From Edaphobacter sp. 12200R-103 (lineage in GTDB: Bacteria; Acidobacteriota; Terriglobia; Terriglobales; Acidobacteriaceae), in the NCBI RefSeq assembly GCF_010093025.1, contig NZ_CP048114.1, positions 2,108,001 through 2,172,000 on the forward strand: a stretch of 64,000 nucleotides of DNA, in the 5' to 3' direction. The position numbers and the translations under genes were made by a program. Below are positions 15,305-24,548 of this stretch, piece by piece; position 1 is the first letter of the stretch, and the number at the start of each line of letters is the position of its first letter. Below the pieces are notes generated by a model that had not been told where the DNA came from, searched no databases, and saw only the letters and a list, made by a program, of their open reading frames with translations.

Positions 15305-16791
15305 TCCATTCCTTTCAGTACGCGGGCAGCGACAGCCACGTCATCGAAGGGGACAGGTCCGCTCCGAAGTACCTGCACCTTCTCGTGTCCTTTGCCAGCA
15401 AGCAGCACGATGTCTCCTTCGCGGGCAGAATGAATCGCCGTCTCGATGGCTCGTGCGCGATCTTCTTCCACAATGCACTGCTTTCCCGTCTCCTGAACGC
15501 CTGCAAGCGCCTCGGCGATGATGGCCATCGGATCTTCGCCGCGGGGATTGTCGCTGGTCAGCACGACCAGATCGCTTCCCTCGCCTGCGGCGCGGCCCAT
15601 CCGTGGGCGCTTGGTGCGATCGCGGTCGCCGCCGCAGCCAAACAATGTAATCACGCGCCCTCCGCATTCGCGCACCAGTTCGCGAGCCAAAACAATCAGA
15701 TTTCGCAGTGCATCATCGGTGTGGGCGTAATCCACGACTACGGTGAAGCCACTCTTTGAAGGAACAACCTCGAACCTGCCCCGTACCTGGGCGCCGCTCT
15801 CCGCAGCGGCCGCAATCTGCTCGAGCGTCAACCCACGTGCATGCGCACTGGCCGCAGCCGCCAGCAGGTTGTAGATATTCACCCTTCCAGTCAGCAGCGA
15901 CCTGATATCCACGGCACCATGCGGCGTCTGGAGCCGAAAGCGAGTCTCGCCGGCTCTCATGCTGATCTCTTCCGCGGAATAATCCGCTCCGGGATCGAGA
16001 CCATAGCGGATCAGCTGCGAACGGTCGGCAGCCTCCGCGATCCTCTTTCCGTAGGGATCGTCCACGTTCACAACGGCGACACGGGGAGGAGGTGTTCCCA
16101 CCCCCTGAAAGAGCTGCGCCTTCGCTGCGAAATAATTCTCCATGGTCCCGTGGTAATCCAGATGATCCTGCGTCAGATTCGTAAAGATCGCTACGTCCAC
16201 GGGAAGACCCCAGACGCGCTCCTGCTCGAGAGCATGGCTGGACATCTCCATTACCGCCTCGGTCGCGCCTGCCTTCACCCCTTCGGCAAATAACTCCAGA
16301 ACATCCCGAGACTCCGGCGTGGTGTGGGGCGACTCACGCACTTCTCCTGCGATGTGCGTCTCGATCGTCCCGATCAGAACGCATCTCCTCCCGATACTTC
16401 TGAGCATCGCTTCCAGCAGGAACGCCGTTGTGGTCTTGCCATTGGTCCCGGTCACTCCGCTCAATGCAAGATGCTGCTCGGGATGTCCAAAGACCGCTGA
16501 ACTCGCCTCAGCCATGGCCCGCCGGCCATGTTGCACCAGTGCGACGCCTGTCTCCGCATGTTCGCGGCGCAGTCTGTCGTATTCTTCGGAAGAATCCGTC
16601 AATACAGCCGTTGCACCCTGTGCGATAGCCCTGTCGATGAACTGGTTGCCATCGGCAGTTCCTCCGCGCATCGCAACAAATAGATCGCCGGAACCTACAC
16701 GGCGGGAGTCATACTGCACACCGTCAACAAGTGCGGCCGCTTCAGCAGACTTTACGGTTTCGATCTCCCGAAGAACCTCATTCCAGTTCAT
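15301..16791 (-). CDS. murE: UDP-MurNAc-dipeptide--meso-diaminopimelate ligase MurE
   Basis: MurE adds the third residue of the peptidoglycan stem peptide. The 496-residue protein has the ATP loop GTNGKTTT (115-122), HTTPES, TNLTQDHLDYHG and, at 414-417, the DNPR motif. DNPR is characteristic of enzymes that use meso-diaminopimelate rather than L-lysine, so the wall is predicted to be of the DAP type, as expected for a Gram-negative bacterium. It lies 35 bases after ftsI and overlaps murF by four bases. Confidence 0.97.
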   Translation of the reverse strand: MNWNEVLREIETVKSAEAAALVDGVQYDSRRVGSGDLFVAMRGGTADGNQFIDRAIAQGATAVLTDSSEEYDRLRREHAETGVALVQHGRRAMAEASSAVFGHPEQHLALSGVTGTNGKTTTAFLLEAMLRSIGRRCVLIGTIETHIAGEVRESPHTTPESRDVLELFAEGVKAGATEAVMEMSSHALEQERVWGLPVDVAIFTNLTQDHLDYHGTMENYFAAKAQLFQGVGTPPPRVAVVNVDDPYGKRIAEAADRSQLIRYGLDPGADYSAEEISMRAGETRFRLQTPHGAVDIRSLLTGRVNIYNLLAAAASAHARGLTLEQIAAAAESGAQVRGRFEVVPSKSGFTVVVDYAHTDDALRNLIVLARELVRECGGRVITLFGCGGDRDRTKRPRMGRAAGEGSDLVVLTSDNPRGEDPMAIIAEALAGVQETGKQCIVEEDRARAIETAIHSAREGDIVLLAGKGHEKVQVLRSGPVPFDDVAVAARVLKGME

Positions 16792-16826
16792 AGCAATTAA
16801 TTTTATGCGTCTGCGGGAGGCTCATC

Positions 16827-19145
16827 TCAGCGGGCGAATTTGACAACGACTTCGGTGCCGACAGGAACCATGGTTCCCGGCGCCGGAGCCTGATCTTTTG
16901 CAAGACCACTGCCGACGGGCTGAACTCTTAGCCCAAGACTGTCTGCTTTTTCAACAACGCTACGCAGAGAAGAGCCTTGAAACGAAGGAACAGCTACGCG
17001 ATGGGTTGCATCGACGACCACCCCTCCGTCCGGACGAACCTGCACCGCAGCAGCGACGTGTGGGGCTGCGCTGATGTTCGGAGCAGACGCATCCTCGGCA
17101 GAGTCAGAGCGAAGAGCCGCCAACATCCGGGGCGAAGCACCAAGCAACGACTTGCCTTCTGCCGCCTCACTGCCTTTTCGCGATGTCGAAGCCGTTTTGT
17201 CATCGACATCCGGTGTCGCAGGCGCGGTGCTGTTCTGTGTGGCGCGAAGAGGATCGTCGGCAGGCAGATTGTTGATGTCTGCGAACATCTCATTGAGGTT
17301 CGCGCCGTTCTCAATCGGCGACTCCTTCGCAACCTCCTTGGTCGCCTCAATCATCTGTTTTTTGGTCCTGAGAGGCTGATCGTGGGGAACGCCCAGATAT
17401 TCAAGGACCTCCTGGGCAACCTCCTGGAAGACGGGCGCGCTGGTCTCACCGCCATAGCGCGTTCCTACCGTCGGCGTATCGATGACCACAGCGATCGAGA
17501 TTGCAGGGTTGCTGACCGGGGCAAACCCGGCGAAGCTGGCCACCAGCTTGGTGTGGGAGTAGGTGTGCGTCGCCGGATCGATCTTCTGCGCCGTTCCCGT
17601 CTTACCTGCTGAGCTGTAGCCGTTAAGCTGCGCTTTCTTTCCTGTTCCCGTGGTGACGATGCCTTGCATCATCATGCGCATCTTTGCCGAAGTCAGCTCC
17701 TTGATAACCCGGTGCGCTCCATCCGGCAGAGGGTTTGGAAGCTGGTTCGAAGGCCGGAAGGCAATTGGCTTCAGCCGCGGATCGCCCCTCACTTCGTCGG
17801 TGGACTGCAGCAGGATATGCGGAGGCATATAGACGCCACCATTCGCGATCGTGCTTACCATTGTGACCAGCTGAACCGGAGTTACGCCGACCTCCTGCCC
17901 GATGGCCAGCGAAAGAATGCTGGTTGCATCCCATTTCCTGGGGTTCCGCAAAAGGCCGCGCGTCTCGCTGGGCAGCTCGATTCCGCTGCGCTCACCAAAG
18001 CCGAAGGCGCGCATGTAGTCGTAGAACTTCTGGTTCCCCAGCTTGAGGGCCATCTTGGCTGCACCGACGTCGCTTGAATGTTCAAGTGCATACTGCACCG
18101 TCACCTTACCGAAACGATCCGAATGATCGTCATGCAGCGTACGGCCAAACATCGTCATCGCGCCAAACTGGCAATCGACGATATCGGTGGGTTGAACGCC
18201 GGCTGCATCGAGCGCCGCTGCATAGGTCACCAGCTTGAAGGTTGACCCGGGTTCGTAGACATCGCTCACCGCCAGGTTCTGGAGCACACTGGAATCGATA
18301 TGATGCCTGTCGTTCGGATTGAAGCGAGGCGAAATGGCGAGCGCGAGAATCTGCCCCGTGTGCGGATCCTGCACGACCACGGTTCCATGCGCCGCCTTCA
18401 TCTTTTCCATCTGGGCATCGAGTGCGCGCTCGGCCATGTACTGAATGTTGGCATCGATGGAGAGCACCAGATTCTCCCCAGGCAACGGCTGGCTCTCTTT
18501 GCTGCCGAGGACGTGGCGCTTGGCATCGACCGCGGTCATCATGTGCCCCGGAACACCGTGCATCTCGTCATCGAACTCGCGCTCGAGTCCACTCAGTCCG
18601 GTATCGTCCACCCCGACATAGCCCAGCACCTGCGCAGCCAGATCGTTGTTGGGATAAAAGCGTTTGAACTCCTTCTGAAAGTAGACGCCCTTCAGGTTCA
18701 GTTCGCGTACTCGCTTGGCCGTCTCGTTATCCACCCGGCGCGCTACCCATGCGAAGTTGCGCGACGCAGTAAAACGCGCGAGCATCTGCTTCTTCGTAGT
18801 GAAGTTGTCCAAGGGGTCTGTGTGGACGATCTTTGCGAGGATATCGGCGGTTGAGCCACGATTCTCGCCCAGTTCGCTGGGAACGGCGTAGATGCTGTCG
18901 ACCAGCACCGTCATTGCCAGCTCTTTCAGATTGCGGTCATACAAAACGCCGCGCCGGGGAGCAACCTCAAAGGTGCGCTGCTGCTGGCGCGCTGCCCTCT
19001 CCACAAAGTCGCTGTGACGAACCACCTGCAGCCAGACCAGCCTGACCGTAATGGCCGCCGTCCAGAAAATAAAGATAAGCGCCACGTTGACGAACCGTAT
19101 TCTCCGGATAGGAGCGGTCAGTGTCTGCCGTGGCGCCTTGTTCAT
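16827..19145 (-). CDS. ftsI: Peptidoglycan transpeptidase FtsI/PBP3 with C-terminal PASTA domain
   Basis: This is the division-specific class B penicillin-binding protein that cross-links septal peptidoglycan together with FtsW. The 772-residue protein has one N-terminal membrane segment (about 21-40), a dimerisation domain starting at RRGVLYDRN, and a transpeptidase domain with the catalytic STFK (Ser301) and KTGT (515-518). The SxN motif reads SSD (357-359) instead of SSN. A low-complexity linker (about 610-710) leads to a PASTA domain at about 713-772 starting VAVPSFQG. PASTA on FtsI is known in Gram-positives and some other phyla but not in E. coli. GGAAG lies seven bases before the ATG. 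Confidence 0.95.
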   Translation of the reverse strand: MNKAPRQTLTAPIRRIRFVNVALIFIFWTAAITVRLVWLQVVRHSDFVERAARQQQRTFEVAPRRGVLYDRNLKELAMTVLVDSIYAVPSELGENRGSTADILAKIVHTDPLDNFTTKKQMLARFTASRNFAWVARRVDNETAKRVRELNLKGVYFQKEFKRFYPNNDLAAQVLGYVGVDDTGLSGLEREFDDEMHGVPGHMMTAVDAKRHVLGSKESQPLPGENLVLSIDANIQYMAERALDAQMEKMKAAHGTVVVQDPHTGQILALAISPRFNPNDRHHIDSSVLQNLAVSDVYEPGSTFKLVTYAAALDAAGVQPTDIVDCQFGAMTMFGRTLHDDHSDRFGKVTVQYALEHSSDVGAAKMALKLGNQKFYDYMRAFGFGERSGIELPSETRGLLRNPRKWDATSILSLAIGQEVGVTPVQLVTMVSTIANGGVYMPPHILLQSTDEVRGDPRLKPIAFRPSNQLPNPLPDGAHRVIKELTSAKMRMMMQGIVTTGTGKKAQLNGYSSAGKTGTAQKIDPATHTYSHTKLVASFAGFAPVSNPAISIAVVIDTPTVGTRYGGETSAPVFQEVAQEVLEYLGVPHDQPLRTKKQMIEATKEVAKESPIENGANLNEMFADINNLPADDPLRATQNSTAPATPDVDDKTASTSRKGSEAAEGKSLLGASPRMLAALRSDSAEDASAPNISAAPHVAAAVQVRPDGGVVVDATHRVAVPSFQGSSLRSVVEKADSLGLRVQPVGSGLAKDQAPAPGTMVPVGTEVVVKFAR

Positions 19146-19195
19146 GCCGATTCTTCCAATCTAAAGCGGATTCTCTCTGTACTCTAAACCGTCCT

Positions 19196-19723
19196 TTACC
19201 GTGCTACGATTGCGGGCGTCTTCACCTCAGCCCAGACCGGGCCTTCTGCGCTTGCGTTGCTTCCATCAGGACGAATCACCTGGCCGGGCTGCGGGGCATC
19301 CAATCCGAGCTGCTTGGCCAGCTTGTCGATCCGCTCCGGATCGGTAAGCTGAGCCTCGCTCAGCCGAAGCTGATGATTCTGCTCGCGCAACTGCTCCACC
19401 TGTTGCCTCTGCGCTTCTACCCTGTAGCCGATTTCGATGGCCATAAAATGCTGCCAAACATAAACCATCACCAGAAGGAAGAGCATGCTCATGGCGACGG
19501 TAAACTGCCGCATCTCGCGGCGGCGCTCCGGATCGTCGGCCTTGACCAGACGGGTGTTGTCGATGTGCTTGGCGAAGAACACCTCAGGAGTCGGTCCGCG
19601 GCGGGCCTTCCGCTGTGCCTCCAACAGCGAGCGGTTGCGCTCTGCGACAGACTGCGTACGACGATGCGGCCGTGCCGCGCCCATCATCTCTATCTGCTGT
19701 CCTGCCATCGCCGAAGTCGCCAT
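19196..19723 (-). CDS. ftsL: FtsL-like divisome protein
   Basis: The 175-residue protein has a basic cytoplasmic tail of about 73 residues, one membrane segment (about 74-94) and a periplasmic helix rich in Gln, Glu and Leu (95-125) likely to form a coiled coil, as in FtsL/FtsB. FtsL recruits FtsB/FtsQ and activates FtsWI. FtsL sequences diverge strongly, so the call depends on topology and on its place between rsmH and ftsI. The cytoplasmic tail is longer than in E. coli FtsL (about 35 residues). A clear GGAGAGG precedes the ATG. Confidence 0.85.
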   Translation of the reverse strand: MATSAMAGQQIEMMGAARPHRRTQSVAERNRSLLEAQRKARRGPTPEVFFAKHIDNTRLVKADDPERRREMRQFTVAMSMLFLLVMVYVWQHFMAIEIGYRVEAQRQQVEQLREQNHQLRLSEAQLTDPERIDKLAKQLGLDAPQPGQVIRPDGSNASAEGPVWAEVKTPAIVAR

Positions 19724-19904
19724 CGTCCACCTCTCCTTGTTCCTGCACCTGCCATCCTCACGAACGAAACCGGGCCGGGATCGTTATTTGAGGAAGGGAC
19801 TTTTTGTTACTGGTTGTCTTTCGCCTGAAAGCACGGTGGGACAACCCCGGCCCGATCACTCGTCTCCACAAACGTCAAACCATTTCGAACCAAGTAAGAC
19901 AAAA

Positions 19905-20798
19905 TCAAAGTTTTACTGCCGCCCGCAGCTTTGCGCTTCTTGACCGCGGGTTCCTGATCTCTTCTTCTTCGCCGGCTACCACCGGCTTCTTCGTCAAAAC
20001 CTCGTACACTCCATTGCGTGCCGCTTCGCGGAACGCATCCTTCACAAGCCTGTCCTCCAGCGAGTGGAAGCTGATCAATACCAGCCTTCCTCCCGGCTTC
20101 AGCAGAGATGGCGCGCTCTCCAGCAGCGTCCTGATCTCCCCCAGCTCGTCGTTCACTCGAATCCGAAGCGCCTGAAAGGTTCGTGTCGCGGGATGAATCT
20201 TGTCACCCTTCATTGCTGGGGCCGCAGCCGCTACGACTCTCGCCAGTTGTGCTGTCGTCGTAATCGGCCGGGCCCTCACAATGGCTCTGGCGATTCTCCG
20301 CGACCTCCTTTCCTCTCCGAATTCGTAAATCAGGTTGGCGAGCTCGTTTTCGTCTTCCTGATTTACCACTTGCTCGGCCGTCTCCCCCGTGCGCGTATCC
20401 ATCCGCATATCCAGGGGGCCTTCCGACCGAAAACTGAATCCTCTGTGCGCCTCATCCAGCTGCATGCTGCTTACTCCGAAGTCTGCAAGCAGACCGTCCA
20501 GGCTTCCGGGCTCGATCTCGCTGGCCGCCTGGGAGAAGGCCTTCGGCACCAGCCGAATCTCCGGCATCTCCGCTCCAAGCTCCTCGCGAAGCGCATCCAG
20601 CCGCTCGCGGGCCAGCTTCATCGCCTCCGGGTCACGATCGAATCCAATCAGCGTCCCCTTCGGCCCCAGCCTCCTCGCAATCTCCGAGGAGTGCCCGGCG
20701 AGTCCCAGCGTGGCATCCACATAGATGCCGCCCGGGCGCACATTCAAGTAGGTCATTACCTCATCTAAAAGAACCGGCACATGCTGCGGTCTGCTCAT
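19905..20798 (-). CDS. rsmH: 16S rRNA (cytosine1402-N4)-methyltransferase RsmH
   Basis: RsmH (MraW) methylates N4 of C1402 of 16S rRNA using SAM. The start is placed at ATG 20798 (MSRPQHVPVLLDEV), which matches the family N-terminus; an in-frame TTG upstream would overlap mraZ. The 297-residue protein has the SAM loop DATLGLAGHS (28-37), GFDRDPEAM, LADFGVSSMQLD and the C-terminal SFHSLEDRLVKD. It is the second gene of the dcw operon, about 40 bases after mraZ, and is followed by a 181-base gap before ftsL. Confidence 0.96.
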   Translation of the reverse strand: MSRPQHVPVLLDEVMTYLNVRPGGIYVDATLGLAGHSSEIARRLGPKGTLIGFDRDPEAMKLARERLDALREELGAEMPEIRLVPKAFSQAASEIEPGSLDGLLADFGVSSMQLDEAHRGFSFRSEGPLDMRMDTRTGETAEQVVNQEDENELANLIYEFGEERRSRRIARAIVRARPITTTAQLARVVAAAAPAMKGDKIHPATRTFQALRIRVNDELGEIRTLLESAPSLLKPGGRLVLISFHSLEDRLVKDAFREAARNGVYEVLTKKPVVAGEEEEIRNPRSRSAKLRAAVKL

Positions 20799-20838
20799 CT
20801 CTTTCCCGCCCTCTGTGCTGCCCCTGGGGGCCAACTTC

Positions 20839-21279
20839 TTACAAACCAAAATCTGCCAGCGCCGTCATATCGGCTTCGCTCATCGGCTGAGCCTCCAGCT
20901 CGGCCTTGAACGAGTCATGGTTGACGACCTCAAGAAACGTCTGCGAACCCAGAACCACAACGTCTCCCACAACCTTTGCCGACTCCCGCAGGATCTGAGG
21001 CAACAACAGTCGTCCCTGCGCGTCCATCTCTGCCATCTGGCCGTAGTAGTTCGTTACGTCCAGAAACTTCTTCTTTGCCGGGTTCATGGAAGGGATCGCG
21101 GCCAGCTTCTCCTCGATCTTTTCCCACTCCTTCAGCGGATACACCTCTGCCCGCTTCCCGTCCTTGCTCGTGATGTAGAACTGGGGACCGTAAAGCTCGT
21201 CCACCCTGCGCTTGAACTCAGCCGGCAGCTTCAGCCGGCCTTTCTCGTCCACGCGTGTTGGGTGATTTCCCCGGAACAT
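20839..21279 (-). CDS. mraZ: Transcriptional regulator MraZ
   Basis: MraZ is the DNA-binding autoregulator of the dcw operon, a ring of double AbrB-like folds. The 146-residue protein has both DxxxR signatures, DEKGRLKLP near residue 11 and DAQGRLLLP near residue 88, one per half. It is the first gene of the cluster. Three GTGGA/T boxes with exact 10-bp spacing lie 93-117 bases upstream of its start, matching the known MraZ binding pattern, so autoregulation is very likely. Confidence 0.97.
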   Translation of the reverse strand: MFRGNHPTRVDEKGRLKLPAEFKRRVDELYGPQFYITSKDGKRAEVYPLKEWEKIEEKLAAIPSMNPAKKKFLDVTNYYGQMAEMDAQGRLLLPQILRESAKVVGDVVVLGSQTFLEVVNHDSFKAELEAQPMSEADMTALADFGL

Positions 21280-21371
21280 GACATCCTCGATACGTTTGTC
21301 GTTTGCTTCTCCAGAAGCGGCTCAAGGGAGGTAGACTTTCTTCAAATCGAGCTTGAATCAGTCCTCTTTGT

Positions 21372-21426
21372 TCCACTTTTTACCACTTCCGTCCACATAG
21401 TCTCCCAGCTATGACGGCGATGTAAA
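21372..21426 (-). promoter_or_regulatory. dcw promoter with three MraZ boxes
   Basis: On the minus strand the boxes are GTGGA (21396-21392), GTGGT (21386-21382) and GTGGA (21376-21372), spaced exactly 10 bp apart. Just upstream is a plausible sigma-70 promoter: -35 TTTACA (21426-21421), 18-bp spacer, -10 GACTAT (21402-21397). The -10 abuts the first box, which would allow MraZ to block initiation. The boxes match the known MraZ recognition pattern; the promoter call is an inference. Confidence 0.75.
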
Positions 21427-21618
21427 GAACGGAATTTGAAATAAATTGCAGTATTCCCACAATGGGCTGTGGAATTATCAGCTCATTGGGTAATCAGGAC
21501 CATCAACCACTACATCTTGGGCTATCTAGATCGGTTCATGGCAGCCGTGTCACTTGCGTTCTTACCTGAAGTTCTGATAAGCGAAATAAAAGCGAAACTA
21601 GAGGCAGAGAACAACCGC

Positions 21619-22155
21619 TTATGCGGTGCCGGTCGAAGTTTTCTTCTTCCTTAAGAGCCAGACCAGGTAGGCCAGCACGGACAGGTTGATCAGTAATAGA
21701 CTGAGCCGAAACCAGTTAGCATGGCGCGTCAGCTCAAAGATCTCCCAGGGAAGAAAGGAGATGGTCAGGCTCAGTGTCAGGTACTCTGCCCAGACCTTCT
21801 CCAACATCAGGCCGATTCCTTCGGTCAAGGCCAGGAGAGAGTAGCCGAAGGTGGCAAGGCTGATCTGTTTCAGCCGGTGCGCGTCAATCAGGTCGATCTT
21901 ATCGAGCAACAGGGTGACCAGCTTGCTCTCAGGATCGAACTTCAGAGCGGTAGCGATCCGCATGAGCTCGTCGCCAAGGTCTTTATGGAGCAGATGGATC
22001 GCTCCCATTCCCAGGAAGAAAAAGAGGATCGCCTTGCCCAGCTTAAACAGCCCGATCGCCATCAGACCGCGGTCATGGTGTCGAGCCGCGGTTGTGGAGC
22101 GAACAATTGCGCCCGTCTTTGTCCAGCTTCGATCGGTTGTTGCTTCGGTTTCCAT
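21619..22155 (-). CDS. DUF2127 family membrane protein
   Basis: The 178-residue protein has about four hydrophobic segments. The segment GLFKLGKAILFFFLGMGAIHLLHKDL near residues 35-60 and the later GYSLLALTEGIGLMLEKVWAEYLT match the DUF2127 family of small integral membrane proteins. The function of this family is unknown. It is transcribed in the same direction as the dcw genes but lies upstream of the mraZ promoter region and ends 193 bases before it, so it is probably a separate unit or the tail of the dxs transcript. Confidence 0.78.
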   Translation of the reverse strand: METEATTDRSWTKTGAIVRSTTAARHHDRGLMAIGLFKLGKAILFFFLGMGAIHLLHKDLGDELMRIATALKFDPESKLVTLLLDKIDLIDAHRLKQISLATFGYSLLALTEGIGLMLEKVWAEYLTLSLTISFLPWEIFELTRHANWFRLSLLLINLSVLAYLVWLLRKKKTSTGTA

Positions 22156-22256
22156 CCTGATTCTCAGTTGACGGGGTTAACCGGGAAATGTCAACGAGAC
22201 CAGCGTGAGACTGAAAGAAACGAGTTTCTGTCTGAAACACGCCTCATTCAAGCGCC

Positions 22257-24155
22257 TCACGAATGCTTCGCCAGCACCTGCTCCATCAGACGGTTGAGAT
22301 GAGGTCGGGCCTTTTCGAGAGCGGCCTCGGCGGTAATGCCATACCGAATCCGCAGTGCCTCCACCTTTCCATGCTCGATAAAGGTGTCCGGCCAGCCGAC
22401 GCGGACCACGGGAACATTCGCATCCAATCCGTTGAGCGTCTCCATCACCGCCGACCCGAATCCTCCGGCTAGCACATGATCTTCGAGGGTGATCAGCAGG
22501 CTGGCGCGTGAGGCGAAGTCGGCCACGCAGCTTCTGTCGATCGGCTTGGCGAATCGGGGATTGATGACCGCTGCGGAGAAGCCCTCGTCTTCAAGCATCG
22601 TCTTCAGGCGAACCGCCTCAGGCAGCATGGCTCCGAGACCGAAGATGGCAACATCGACGCGACCGGGATCGTGGAGCACTTCGGCCTTGCCGATCTCGAT
22701 CCGGACCGGCTTCTCCTTCACCGCAACTCCGGGACCGGTTCCGCGCGGGTAGCGGATCGCGGAAGGACCGTTATGGAGCATGGCGGTGTACATCATGTCC
22801 TGCAGCTCATCCTCATCTTTGGGAACCATGTGGATGATGTTGGGGACACTGCGCAGGTAGCTGATATCAAAGAGGCCATGATGCGTCGGGCCGTCGTCGC
22901 CGCTCAACCCGCCACGGTCCATGCAGAAGACAACCGGCAGGTTCTGCAGGCAGACATCGTGAACGATAGGGTCGAAGGCGCGCTGCAGGAAAGTCGAGTA
23001 GATCGCGCAGAAGGGCTTATACCCCTTGGTTACCATTCCGGCGGCGAAGATGACGGCATGCTCCTCCGCAATCCCAACGTCGAAGTAGCGAGTCGGATGA
23101 TACGGACGAAAGAGATCGAGAGCGGTCCCGTTCGGCATCGCTGCCGTAATGGCAACAACTTTCTCGTTCATATTCGCCAACTTCGTCAGGCTCTCGGCAA
23201 AAATCTCCGAGTAGGTCTTCTGCCCGGCTGACTTGGTCTCTCCGGATTCGGGGTCGTACGGGCCAAGACCGTGGAACTTCTTCTGCTTCTCCAGCGCGGG
23301 CTGAAAGCCGCGGCCCTTCTGCGTAATCGCGTGCAGGACGACGGGCTTGTTCTGCCGCTTGAGGAACTTGAAGGTCTCGATGAGCAGCGGAAGATTGTGG
23401 CCATCGATGGGACCGTAATAGCTGAGTCCGAACTCCTCAAAGAGCATGCCGGGACCGATGAGTCCCTTGGCCGCCTCTTCGGCCTTGCGAACGACATGGC
23501 GTGCGGCCTTGCCGCCAAACTTCTCGATCAGTCCTGCGGCCTTATCGTGCAGGTTGCTGAAGGTGGTGTTCGCGGTGATCTTGTGGAAGTACTCCGCGAT
23601 GGCGCCGACGTTCTTGTCGATCGACCAAGCGTTGTCGTTCAGCACGACGATCATGCGACGCGTCTGCGCGGCGATATTATTGAGTGCTTCGAACGAGATG
23701 CCGTTGGTAAACGCGGCGTCTCCCGCCAGAGCGATCACGTGTTCGCTTCCGCCTGCCAGATCGCGAGCGACCGCCATGCCAAGGGCGGCGGAGAGTGCGG
23801 TTCCGGCATGGCCTGCGCCATAGCTGTCATGCTCGCTCTCCGTGCGAAGCATGAAGCCGTTGAGCCCATTCGGCTGGCGGATGGTATGGAAGCTGTCTTC
23901 ACGGCCGGTCAGGAGCTTATGGACGTAGGCCTGATGGCTGACGTCGAAGACCAGGCTGTCGGCAGGGGTGTCAAAGACGTAATGGAGAGCAATGGTCAGC
24001 TCGACCACTCCAAGATTCGGTCCGATGTGACCGCCAGTCTTGGCAACGACCTTGATGAGCCTTTCGCGTATCTCCTGAGCCAGTTGCTCCAACTGCGGAA
24101 TCGAGAGTTTTTTAACGTCAGTTGGCGACTTGATCGTTTTTAGAATTCCGTCCAT
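22257..24155 (-). CDS. dxs: 1-deoxy-D-xylulose-5-phosphate synthase
   Basis: DXS condenses pyruvate and glyceraldehyde-3-phosphate in the first step of the MEP isoprenoid pathway, which supplies undecaprenyl carriers and quinones. The start at ATG 24155 ([11 protein letters not shown]) has AGGA eight bases upstream. The 632-residue thiamin-diphosphate enzyme shows [14 protein letters not shown] (41-54), the ThDP motif beginning GDAAFTNG (145) and ending NDN (173-175), and GDDGPTHHG in the pyrimidine domain. Length is normal. It lies about 100 bases upstream of the DUF2127 gene in the same direction. Confidence 0.96.
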   Translation of the reverse strand: MDGILKTIKSPTDVKKLSIPQLEQLAQEIRERLIKVVAKTGGHIGPNLGVVELTIALHYVFDTPADSLVFDVSHQAYVHKLLTGREDSFHTIRQPNGLNGFMLRTESEHDSYGAGHAGTALSAALGMAVARDLAGGSEHVIALAGDAAFTNGISFEALNNIAAQTRRMIVVLNDNAWSIDKNVGAIAEYFHKITANTTFSNLHDKAAGLIEKFGGKAARHVVRKAEEAAKGLIGPGMLFEEFGLSYYGPIDGHNLPLLIETFKFLKRQNKPVVLHAITQKGRGFQPALEKQKKFHGLGPYDPESGETKSAGQKTYSEIFAESLTKLANMNEKVVAITAAMPNGTALDLFRPYHPTRYFDVGIAEEHAVIFAAGMVTKGYKPFCAIYSTFLQRAFDPIVHDVCLQNLPVVFCMDRGGLSGDDGPTHHGLFDISYLRSVPNIIHMVPKDEDELQDMMYTAMLHNGPSAIRYPRGTGPGVAVKEKPVRIEIGKAEVLHDPGRVDVAIFGLGAMLPEAVRLKTMLEDEGFSAAVINPRFAKPIDRSCVADFASRASLLITLEDHVLAGGFGSAVMETLNGLDANVPVVRVGWPDTFIEHGKVEALRIRYGITAEAALEKARPHLNRLMEQVLAKHS

Positions 24156-24548
24156 TCGCTGGTTCCTGTTATCCGGCCTACCCTTAATTCGACGCAATTT
24201 CCTTCCATGAGACTCTGCGGCCTCTCCATTGGACAGTTTCTAAGATCAAGTATAGCGGTCCGGATAGACAGTAGAGGGAATCCGGGTAAGCACCTGCCCT
24301 TGCAATGGAGGTATCGCTCGGATGCGTCAGGATTAATGCTGCGACAGGATTTCCAAACTAAATAGCTAAAAAATCAATGACTTATGTTTGCCTTCCTGAA
24401 TGCGTATGCGATTCGTCTTTGCTGAACGAAATGACGAATCCCTATATTTTGCCCGGAGCACCATTAGGCGCTGCAGGCAAAATACAGGGATTCGTCGCAT
24501 TGCTCAGAATGACGGCTTTTCTAAATTCATTTCGGTTGCACTTGACTG
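24156..24548. other. Intergenic region with a long inverted repeat
   Basis: No gene is seen. The region carries the hairpin described at 24433-24496 and otherwise AT-rich sequence upstream of dxs that must include its promoter. Confidence 0.5.
24433..24496. repeat. Long near-perfect inverted repeat (REP/BIME-like)
   Basis: Arms of 21 bases at 24433-24453 and 24476-24496 pair at 20 of 21 positions around a 22-base loop. Each arm contains the GGATCCCTGTATTTT-like core (here GAATCCCTATATTTTGCC) seen as single copies at 7210-7226 and 59183-59217. The element lies between the NIPSNAP-like gene and dxs. Confidence 0.88.

Noticed and set aside
21469..21654. A 61-codon plus-strand frame near the mraZ promoter region
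   Set aside because: It overlaps the end of the DUF2127 gene and has no ribosome binding site or recognisable family.
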